A stretch of DNA of 7,536 nt from Verrucomicrobiota bacterium (GTDB taxonomy: Bacteria; Verrucomicrobiota; Verrucomicrobiia; Verrucomicrobiales; Verrucomicrobiaceae), in assembly GCA_023429545.1 (NCBI GenBank), contig JAEYUU010000497.1, positions 1 to 7,536 of the forward strand, in the 5' to 3' direction. How positions within the stretch are numbered: the first letter of the stretch is position 1; each line of letters begins with the position of its first letter. A model generated the notes under the pieces. That model saw only the letters and a program-made list of their open reading frames with translations. It ran no database searches and was not told the origin of the DNA. This document shows, piece after piece, positions 1 to 5,097 of the stretch. The position numbers and the translations under genes are program-made.

Positions 1-1
1 C

Positions 2-538
2 TTCTATACCAAGAACGCGGACAAGTTCCGTGACAAGGACTACATCAAATTCAGCACCATCACGATTCCCAAGTATCCTGTGGGCGACGCGTCCACCAGC
101 ACGGAGTCCCAGAAGAAGCTCGCCCAGGAAATTCGCACGAAGATCTCCGGTGGAGCAGACTTCGCCACCATGGCCCGCACTTATTCGCAGGACAGCCGCG
201 CGGAAATGGGCGGAGACTGGGGCCTTCAGGAACGCGCCGGACTGAGCAAGGAAATCGCGGATGTGGCCTTCGCCCTCAAGGTCGGCAGCATCAGCCCGGT
301 CACCGAAGTCGGACCGAACTACATGATCATCTACTGCGAGAACAAGCAGCCTGGCAATCAGGAGCCGCTGGAAAAAGTGCGTCCGCAGATCGAGAAAGTC
401 ATCTCCTCTGAAATGGGTCGCGAAGCGGTGAACCGCTGGCTCTCCGGCCTGGCTTCCAAGGCCATCATCCAGCCGGAAACCGTGCGGAAGAACTTCTTCC
501 AGTGGCTGAACAAGGAAAACAAGGTGGAGCCGCAGTAA
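2..538 (+). CDS. Peptidyl-prolyl cis-trans isomerase, parvulin (PpiC/SurA) type, 5'-truncated
   Basis: The reading frame is already open at the left edge and gives 178 residues before TAA; the true start lies outside the window. Visible residues 14-112 fit the parvulin/rotamase fold: a first strand (YIKFSTITIP), a helix with GADFATMARTYSQDS (residues 51-65), the signature GGDWG (70-74), then LSKEIADVAFALKVGSIS (81-98) and a closing strand VGPNYMIIYCENK. A C-terminal helix with PLEKVRPQIEKVI (122-134) is typical of SurA/PrsA-like periplasmic foldases, in which an N-terminal chaperone helix bundle, missing here, precedes the isomerase domain. Known role of the family: isomerising X-Pro bonds and chaperoning exported or outer-membrane proteins. 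The periplasmic location is inferred, because the signal peptide cannot be seen. The last 20 residues (NFFQWLNKENKVEPQ) are not a recognised domain. An in-frame GTG at 80 would cut the first parvulin strand and is not the start. A strong terminator follows 30 bases after the stop, so this is the last gene of its transcript. Confidence 0.9.
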   Translation, partial: FYTKNADKFRDKDYIKFSTITIPKYPVGDASTSTESQKKLAQEIRTKISGGADFATMARTYSQDSRAEMGGDWGLQERAGLSKEIADVAFALKVGSISPVTEVGPNYMIIYCENKQPGNQEPLEKVRPQIEKVISSEMGREAVNRWLSGLASKAIIQPETVRKNFFQWLNKENKVEPQ

Positions 539-568
539 GCCACCGCCCCCGTATTTCCCTGTCCCAAG

Positions 569-595
569 AAGCGCCGCAGCACGCGGCGCTTTTTT
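569..595 (+). terminator. Intrinsic (Rho-independent) terminator
   Basis: A perfect 9-bp stem AAGCGCCGC (569-577) / GCGGCGCTT (583-591) closes a 5-nt loop AGCAC. The T-run covers 590-595 and overlaps the end of the stem. It lies 30 bases after the TAA of the isomerase gene and ends its transcript. On the minus strand the sequence after the stem is TTCTTGGG, so termination of the convergent sialidase transcript here would be weak at best. Confidence 0.92.
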
Positions 596-623
596 GTGGA
601 CGCACGGAGCTGAGGGAATGGCC

Positions 624-795
624 GCAAAAGATCGCAGAGAACACAAGGGATGGGGTTTCGGAGTTGCGGGCTGCCAGCACCTTCGGCGATGCCTTTGCTT
701 CCGCCTCCTCCTACGCCGTATTCCTTGTCCCCAAATGCCCAAGCTTTACCAATCCTCTGCGACCTTTGCCTCTCTGCCCCTCTGCGGTGAATCGG
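624..795. repeat. Inverted pair of CTCTGCG/CTTTGC intergenic repeat copies
   Basis: In the convergent gap between the isomerase terminator and the sialidase stop, GCAAAAGATCGCAGAG (624-639) is nearly the reverse complement of CTCTGCGACCTTTGC (755-769), with one substitution and one single-base length difference. The right copy continues into more short units of the same kind (CTCTCTGCCCCTCTGCGGTG, 770-789), so 755-789 reads as degenerate repeats of about 9 bases. About 115 bases separate the arms. I recall runs of this type (CTCTGCG, CTTTGCG, CTCTGCGGTGA) as recurrent intergenic sequence in several bacterial groups, but could not verify it here. No gene is supported in 539-834. Small open frames crossing this stretch have no recognisable protein character. 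Confidence 0.5.
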
Positions 796-834
796 AAGCG
801 TCCATATCCCATAAACCGGTCTGACGCCTCGGCA

Positions 835-1941
835 TTACTCCCTCAGCCAGTCCAGCGACACGCGCCGCATGCGCAGACGGTTGAGACCGCCTACCTTGGA
901 GTCCCCTGCACAGTAGGCCAGCAGCACGGCCTGGTCCGTGGTGAAGTGGATGGCGTTGTAGCAGTACCAGCCGTCAGGGTCCTCCTCCAGCAGCTTGCGT
1001 ACCGGCCAGGTCTTTCCGCCATCCTTGGAGATACATGCATTCAGCGGTGTCCGCTTCTTCGCGGGAAAGGTGAACTTGCCGGAGTGGTCGTTGTAGATTG
1101 CCAGCAGGTCCGTGGTCCCTGGCAGCATCTTGATGCTCGCGGGCGAAGTCGGTGATTTCATCTCCGTGGGCACGGGGGCGGACCAAGTCCTTCCTCCATC
1201 CGTGGAGGTGAATCCATACTGCGCGCCCTGATCGGTGCGGCTCCAGCTCATCAGCGTGCCATCGGGAAGCTCCACCACTCCCGGCTCCTGCAATCCTGAG
1301 CCGCTCGCCACCGGAATGGCCCACCAATTAGCGGCTTCCTGCCACGTCTGCCCGGCATCGTCCGAGTAGATCCACAGGGTGATGGCACGACCATCGAAGG
1401 ACTTGCTGCTATGCGGGTCGCTGAGCTTGGAACGATGATAAGCGAGCGGCAGAATGATACGGCCCTTCGAGGTCTGGATCACGCGGTCGTTGTTCAGCAC
1501 AAAGTACCCCGGCGCCTGCAGCAGCAGTTTCGGCTCCGACCAGGTCGCCGCGTCATCGGTGGAGACCCGCATGTGCGGCCTGCAGTCCAGCCAACTGTTC
1601 TTGATGCAGTAGAACATGGCCAGCCTGCCATCCTGCAAGCGCAGCAAGGACACGCTCATCACGTTTTTCCCCGCGCTGTTCTCCACCACCACCTTCGGCT
1701 CGCTCCAGGTGCGCCCCTGATCATCTGAGTGAATCTGCACAATGCGCGCCGGACTCTCATCCGCAGCCCCTCCATAAAACTGGGAGTAGCAGAAGATGAT
1801 GCGCCCGGATGCCAATGCGGCAAAGGACCCTTCGGAATTCCGCGGATGTTCCTTCGTGGGCTCAATGTTCAGCACCACGCTGTTCTCCGCATGGAGGCGG
1901 CCGGCAATCAGCAAAACAAGCGCAAGGAAGGCAGCTTTCAT
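835..1941 (-). CDS. Secreted sialidase-like protein (Asp-box/BNR beta-propeller)
   Basis: This gene encodes 368 residues. The ATG at 1941 is chosen because it places a Sec signal peptide at the very N-terminus (MKAAFLALVLLIAGRLHA, probable cleavage after HA-18). A longer frame to an ATG at 2046 would bury that signal and overlap the divergent gene's start. Five Asp boxes (S-x-D-x-G-x-T-W) occur at 72-79, 127-134 (degenerate, STDDAATW), 193-200, 246-253 and 305-312, spaced 53-66 residues apart as in a six-bladed sialidase propeller. The segment HPRNSEGSF (32-40) carries a conserved Arg (R34). A Glu in LQEPGVVEL (E219) and Tyr residues in GWYCYNAI (324-331) are candidates for the catalytic Glu/Tyr pair of GH33-type enzymes; assigning them is inference. 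The family releases terminal sialic acids or related sugars from glycans, but many bacterial members are uncharacterised, so the substrate is unknown. It diverges from the TIM-barrel isomerase gene with 103 bases between, which suggests a shared sugar-processing role. No Shine-Dalgarno sequence is visible. Confidence 0.87.
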   Translation of the reverse strand: MKAAFLALVLLIAGRLHAENSVVLNIEPTKEHPRNSEGSFAALASGRIIFCYSQFYGGAADESPARIVQIHSDDQGRTWSEPKVVVENSAGKNVMSVSLLRLQDGRLAMFYCIKNSWLDCRPHMRVSTDDAATWSEPKLLLQAPGYFVLNNDRVIQTSKGRIILPLAYHRSKLSDPHSSKSFDGRAITLWIYSDDAGQTWQEAANWWAIPVASGSGLQEPGVVELPDGTLMSWSRTDQGAQYGFTSTDGGRTWSAPVPTEMKSPTSPASIKMLPGTTDLLAIYNDHSGKFTFPAKKRTPLNACISKDGGKTWPVRKLLEEDPDGWYCYNAIHFTTDQAVLLAYCAGDSKVGGLNRLRMRRVSLDWLRE

Positions 1942-1959
1942 CAGAACAGTACTGGCAGG

Positions 1960-1993
1960 ATCCCGGGGATTTTTCACCCCATGCCCGGCATGG
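1960..1993. promoter_or_regulatory. Two perfect palindromes in the divergent promoter region
   Basis: The 103 bases between the divergent starts (1941 on minus, 2045 on plus) contain CCATGCC-C-GGCATGG (1979-1993, 7-bp arms, 1-base centre) and ATCCC-G-GGGAT (1960-1970, 5-bp arms). Both are perfect dyads nine bases apart. The position fits operators serving either or both promoters. No convincing -35/-10 pair was found and no regulator gene is in view, so operator function is inference. Confidence 0.35.
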
Positions 1994-2044
1994 CAGAAAA
2001 AGGTTGCCCGGCCAGTCCGTTCCTCCTCAACATACAACCACCAC

Positions 2045-3112
2045 ATGAACCGCCGCCGCTTCCTTCAGACCACCGCCGCACTTGCCACTCCCGCAGCCAT
2101 CCATCCCACATTTGCGCAAGCGGCACCGCAAAAGGTGCGCATCGGCCTCGACCATTTCGCGGTGCGCGCCACTGGGTGGAAGGCGCCGCAGTTCATCGAG
2201 TATGCCGGCAGCCAGAAGGTGGACACGCTCTTCATTTCTGAGCTCCTGCCGTTTGAGAGTTTTGAAGACGCCTATCTGAAGTCCTTGAAGGAGCAGGCGG
2301 ACAAGGCCGGGCTCGCCCTCTACGTGGGCACCAGCAGCGTGTGCCCCACCTCGGGCAGGTTCAAGAACACCTTCGGCACGGCGGAAGAGCACCTCTCCCT
2401 CTGCATCCGCGTGGCCAAGGCACTCGGCTCACCCGTGGCCCGCTGCTACCTCGGTGGCAATGATGATCGTAAGGGCGATGGCGGCATCCAGCGTCACATC
2501 GAGTCGCTGCTCAAGGTTTTCGCCGCCTGCAAGAGCAAGGCCACCGACGCAGGCATCAAGCTCTCCATCGAAAACCACGCTGGCGACATGCAGTCGCACG
2601 AGCTAAAGGCGCTCATCGAAGCGGCGGGCAAGGACTGGGTGGGCGCGAACATCGACCCCGGCAACGCGACGTGGGTCCTCGAAGATCCACTTCGTCACCT
2701 CGAAGTGCTCGGGCCGTATGTGAACTGCTCCAGCGTGCGCGATTCGATGATCTGGCTGAATGAAAAGGACGAGGCCGTGGTGCAGTGGACCGCCATCGGC
2801 GAGGGTCTTGTGGATTTCAAAGCTTACACCAAGCGCTTCGCCGAGCTCTGCCCCGGCGTGCCGCTCAACATCGAGACCATCTCCGGATTCGCCAAGCCAC
2901 TGCCGTTTCAAAAGCCCGAATTCATCAAGGAACTGGGCTACGAAAAAATGCCAGCGGATGACCTTGCCGCATTCAAGGCCCTGGCGCAAAAGGGAAAGCC
3001 CATCCCTCCCTTCAAGGCTCCGGACAAGGAGGCCGATATCAAGTATCAGAAGGGCGAGTTCGAGCGGAGTGTGGCGGCCCTGCGCAGCTACGGCGCGGGT
3101 GTACGCTCGTGA
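2045..3112 (+). CDS. Tat-exported sugar phosphate isomerase/epimerase-like TIM barrel
   Basis: This gene encodes 355 residues starting at the ATG at 2045. That start puts a twin-arginine leader first (NRRRFLQTTAALATPAAI, likely cleavage after AQA-27). The frame stays open upstream, but that extension lies antisense to the sialidase and would bury the leader. The mature part fits the xylose-isomerase-like/AP-endonuclease-2 TIM barrel (PF01261 type): KVRIGLDHFAV opens strand 1, LSIENHAGD (173-181) supplies a probable metal-ligand Glu (E176), NIDPGN (202-207) a ligand Asp (D204), GEGLVDFKAY (252-261) the conserved Gly/Asp turn, and LNIETISG (274-281) the last ligand Glu (E277). In many relatives a His-x-Lys-Asp motif sits between these; here it reads SVRD (230-233), so the usual His ligand seems replaced. 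The family interconverts keto/aldo sugars or epimers with a divalent metal. The exact reaction cannot be told. A periplasmic or exported location is inferred from the Tat signal. The divergent sialidase neighbour fits processing of sugars released from glycans. No Shine-Dalgarno sequence is visible. Confidence 0.88.
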   Translation: MNRRRFLQTTAALATPAAIHPTFAQAAPQKVRIGLDHFAVRATGWKAPQFIEYAGSQKVDTLFISELLPFESFEDAYLKSLKEQADKAGLALYVGTSSVCPTSGRFKNTFGTAEEHLSLCIRVAKALGSPVARCYLGGNDDRKGDGGIQRHIESLLKVFAACKSKATDAGIKLSIENHAGDMQSHELKALIEAAGKDWVGANIDPGNATWVLEDPLRHLEVLGPYVNCSSVRDSMIWLNEKDEAVVQWTAIGEGLVDFKAYTKRFAELCPGVPLNIETISGFAKPLPFQKPEFIKELGYEKMPADDLAAFKALAQKGKPIPPFKAPDKEADIKYQKGEFERSVAALRSYGAGVRS

Positions 3113-3159
3113 ACCCGCCCCACGACAGGCTGCAAAGGGAACGAAAAAAGATTGTCTGA

Positions 3160-3211
3160 CAAACCGGAACTGGTTTGATGGGTTGAGGCGTTGTCGCATC
3201 GCGATAACGCC
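3160..3211 (+). promoter_or_regulatory. Two consecutive hairpins in the leader of the secreted protein gene
   Basis: The first hairpin has CAAACC (3160-3165) pairing with GGTTTG (3172-3177) around a 6-nt loop. The second has GGCGTTGTCGC (3187-3197) pairing with GCGATAACGCC (3201-3211) around the loop ATC, an 11-bp stem with one G-T wobble. No T-run follows, so neither is a standard terminator on either strand. They lie in the 130-base gap after the TIM-barrel stop and end 31 bases before the next ATG. They could protect or process an mRNA 3' end, form a leader structure, or (second dyad) act as a DNA operator. Confidence 0.4.
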
Positions 3212-3242
3212 AGGTGACTCTGCCCCCGCAACGTCCCATGCC

Positions 3243-4175
3243 ATGAACCCTCTGCACGTTCAATTCACACGCTGCGCCGTGCTCGCGATGCTCGGTCTGG
3301 TTGCGACCGCTTCACTGTCCCACGCCGTGGCGATTCCCACCAAGGGCGGCATCGTCGTTTTCACAAGCAACGACAGTGAGAACGACATGTTCGCCATGGC
3401 ACATGAGTTTGTATCCATGGAGTCGTTTGGCATGACCAGCACCTTCAAGTTTGCCAATGGCGCCACGCGCCAGATGCAACCACCCGCATTGCGCGCGGTA
3501 GTGCCATATCCCGACTACGCGGCACTTACCCTCGTGACGGATGCGGACTGGCAGGCACTGGAGAAAATTTCCCGCGACGCAGACGCCGCCGCGAAAAAAT
3601 ATCCCAAGAGCGTGCCCCTCATGCAGGCGCTGAAGGCAACGCTGGCCACCGCGCGGCAAAGGCATCAGGAGGGCTATGTGGTGATCAAAGGAGGATGGCT
3701 CAGCAAGTCAGACTACGAGAAGAAGATCACCGATACCAAGGCGGACTATGTGACCAGGCTCGACATCCTGGGAAAGACCTACAAGAACGTGCGCCTTTCC
3801 GCGGTGAACGAAGATCAGGTCAAGCTCATGCATGACGGCGGCTTCTCGACCGTGGCGCTCGCTGAGCTGAAGAAGCTGCCGGATCCAGAGCGCAAGGCAC
3901 TCGCCAGGACCAATCCCCGGCTCGCTTCCATTCTTGGATACACCGCGGGCGAGCTTGGCTCCTCCTCCGGATCCATCGCAGCGGCTGCTGTTCAGGGTAC
4001 CGGTGGTCTCAGCACCTTCTCATTTTCCATAATCGGAGATGAGATAAACATCACCAGGGTCGGTCGCTCGACGGAGACCTTTGCGGTGGACAAGGTGCCC
4101 CCTTCCTATCTGGCGGAGAATCCGGACCTGGCCCAAGCGGTGAAGGATCATCTGGCCAAGAAGAGTCCCAAGTGA
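3243..4175 (+). CDS. Secreted protein of unknown function, possibly lineage-specific
   Basis: This gene encodes 310 residues. The ATG at 3243 is chosen because it begins a signal peptide (basic start, then CAVLAMLGLVATASLSHAVA, cleavage near residue 28-30). The frame is open upstream only as a shadow of the TIM-barrel gene. I do not recognise the whole protein. A helical, Lys/Ala-rich segment spans about 101-145. Residues 178-212 (GKTYKNVRLSAVNEDQVK, then LMHDGGFSTVALAELKKL) have the pattern 'YxNVxVxxVxxDxVxxxHxGGxxxVxxxxLxxLP'. I associate this short beta-domain with many secreted hypothetical proteins of Verrucomicrobiota; this is memory, not a search. A Gly/Ser/Ala-rich stretch (232-256) leads to a predicted beta segment and a C-terminal helix ending in KKSPK. 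There are no catalytic motifs and no transmembrane helix beyond the leader, so a periplasmic or secreted location is inferred. It follows the TIM-barrel gene on the same strand by 130 bases that contain two hairpins, so co-transcription is uncertain. Confidence 0.8.
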   Translation: MNPLHVQFTRCAVLAMLGLVATASLSHAVAIPTKGGIVVFTSNDSENDMFAMAHEFVSMESFGMTSTFKFANGATRQMQPPALRAVVPYPDYAALTLVTDADWQALEKISRDADAAAKKYPKSVPLMQALKATLATARQRHQEGYVVIKGGWLSKSDYEKKITDTKADYVTRLDILGKTYKNVRLSAVNEDQVKLMHDGGFSTVALAELKKLPDPERKALARTNPRLASILGYTAGELGSSSGSIAAAAVQGTGGLSTFSFSIIGDEINITRVGRSTETFAVDKVPPSYLAENPDLAQAVKDHLAKKSPK

Positions 4176-4185
4176 CTGCTCGGGC

Positions 4186-4428
4186 ATGAGTGACCTCCTC
4201 ACGCCACGATCTGGCCCGCCATCTTCTGTGCACCACTCACGGCGCGCCGTGCTTCGCAGCCTCTTTGGTGCAGCAGTGGGTGTTTGTTCCGGGCCAGGAA
4301 TAGGGCAAGCGCAGGAGGCACCGGCGTTGTTCCGTGTCTGTCCTTCGTTAAACAAGTACATGTGGGAAGTCCGCGTTTGCCCCCTGATGAAATGGCACAC
4401 GAACACACGAATGATCCGGCTGTGGTGA
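4186..4428 (+). pseudogene. Short ORF with a Tat-type leader; possible gene remnant or small exported protein
   Basis: An 80-codon frame starts at an ATG 10 bases after the preceding stop. Residues 18-24 read SRRAVLR, a close match to the twin-arginine consensus. A hydrophobic stretch (LFGAAVGVCSGPGIG) and a probable AQA-type cleavage site (41-43) follow. Only about 37 residues come after it (APALFRVCPSLNKYMWEVR and a Cys/Trp/Arg-containing tail), and they show no domain. The frame ends at the edge of a repeat-rich stretch (tandem CACACGAA at 4396-4411, inverted repeat from 4451). The plainest reading is the 5' remnant of a gene encoding a Tat-exported protein whose body has been lost. A genuine small exported protein, or a chance ORF in GC-rich DNA, remains possible. 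Confidence 0.3.
4396..4411. repeat. Tandem duplication of CACACGAA
   Basis: Two perfect adjacent copies of the 8-mer CACACGAA occupy 4396-4403 and 4404-4411. They sit inside an ATGG...CACGAA...AATGAT context that resembles recurrent intergenic 'ATTCGTG' sequences I recall from several bacteria. They fall within the last codons of the orphan Tat-leader ORF, which argues that this part of that frame is not conserved coding sequence. Confidence 0.45.
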
Positions 4429-4450
4429 CGCGCAGCGTCCTTGGAATGCA

Positions 4451-4574
4451 TGCAGCCTGCTGCGGCGATGGCAGCACTCGCACACTGGGCGGCGTGTTCA
4501 GAAGAGCTTGGCGACTTCGTCGCGGTGAGGTGCGCAGCAGGCTGCACTTTGGGAAAGCGGCAGCAGGCTTCCGC
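4451..4574. repeat. Dispersed-repeat-like element with inverted GCAGCAGG arms
   Basis: TGCAGCCTGCTGCG (4451-4464) and CGCAGCAGGCTGCA (4533-4546) are a perfect 14-bp inverted repeat enclosing 68 bases. Near the right arm is a small hairpin, GCGAC-TTC-GTCGC (4511-4523). A third, direct copy of the right-arm motif (GGCAGCAGGCTTCCGC, 4559-4574) follows at once. Read on the minus strand, about 4534-4584 encodes AMDCGSLLPLSQSAACC, a peptide I recall from spurious small 'hypothetical proteins' predicted over dispersed intergenic repeats of Verrucomicrobiota. I read this as a non-coding repeat of REP/BIME-like structure. Copy number in the genome cannot be seen here. The left boundary may reach about 4430 (GCGCAGCGTCCTTGG). 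Confidence 0.5.
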
Positions 4575-5097
4575 AGTCCATGGCCTTCGGCACCATTTCC
4601 ATATCATTGACCTCACGTTCATGCACTCCGCGGTTCCTGTGCCTCTTGAGCGTCGATAACCGCTGGATGGAAGCGCATATTGGAGGCGGCATTTGCTTCC
4701 CGATGAGGACACGACTGCCAGACCACTGACGGTGCCATAACTGCACGCCAGTCGCTCTCACAAGCCTAAACCGTCTTCCCTTGTGTCGCCAGGAGCGCCG
4801 TTTCCCTCCAAACCCATGATGGTTGCCTGATCGCCGTTTTGGTGTATAGTCACCAAAGAATTTCGCATTCCTCAACCATGGTCTCCCCCGTCTCGCATCC
4901 GTCTATATTCAAATTACCTTATTTCAGCATCGCAACCCGCTGACGGCACAATAATGTGCAAGAACGATAGTTCGTTTGGCTGAATTTGTCTTTTTTCCAG
5001 GCTTTTGACAGACCAACAAACCCGGACCTGGCGCAGAACCTCAAGAGCACCAGGCGACGCAGAATGCCAAATGGTGGGCAGGATGCAACGGAGCAGC
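4575..5097. other. Intergenic stretch without a supported gene
   Basis: No open frame here has recognisable protein character. Those spanning it on the minus strand are Arg/His/Ser/Cys-rich shadows running through the neighbouring repeat. From about 4830 to 5010 the DNA is clearly more AT-rich than its surroundings. That part holds a promoter/dyad candidate (4823-4857), a small hairpin GCACA-ATAA-TGTGC (4946-4959) and a T-run (4991-4996) that no stable stem immediately precedes. No terminator was found for the prenyl synthase gene that ends at 5098 on the minus strand. Confidence 0.5.
4823..4857 (+). promoter_or_regulatory. Possible sigma70-like promoter with a dyad over the -10
   Basis: TTGCCT (4823-4828) and TATAGT (4845-4850) are separated by 16 bases. 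TATAGT is exactly the spacer of a perfect inverted repeat TTTGGTG (4838-4844) / CACCAAA (4851-4857), an arrangement expected of a repressor operator. Downstream on the plus strand there is only a 21-codon ORF (ATG 4878 to TGA 4943) and no known gene, so any transcript would be a small RNA or peptide mRNA. This is a consensus reading only. Confidence 0.3.

Noticed and set aside
502..1155. A plus-strand ORF crossing the terminator, the repeat pair and the sialidase 3' end
   Set aside because: It overlaps a strong terminator and a gene on the other strand, and its composition is not protein-like.
1796..2044. An 83-codon N-terminal extension of the TIM-barrel frame
   Set aside because: It lies antisense to the sialidase 5' end and would place the Tat leader internally; the ATG at 2045 explains the leader.
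1942..2046. A 35-codon N-terminal extension of the sialidase frame
   Set aside because: It would bury the signal peptide and overlap the divergent gene's start codon; the ATG at 1941 is better.
2603..3244. A 213-codon minus-strand ORF opposite the TIM-barrel gene
   Set aside because: It is fully antisense to a well-supported gene with no protein features of its own.
4020..4712. A 230-codon minus-strand ORF through the repeat region
   Set aside because: It overlaps the end of the secreted-protein gene and consists largely of translated repeat sequence.
4498..4875. A 125-codon minus-strand ORF containing AMDCGSLLPLSQSAACC
   Set aside because: The only familiar string derives from the dispersed-repeat-like element; the rest is Arg/His-rich and without domain features.
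4946..4996. The hairpin and T6 run as an intrinsic terminator
   Set aside because: The 5-bp stem is 31 bases away from the T-run and no stable stem adjoins it.
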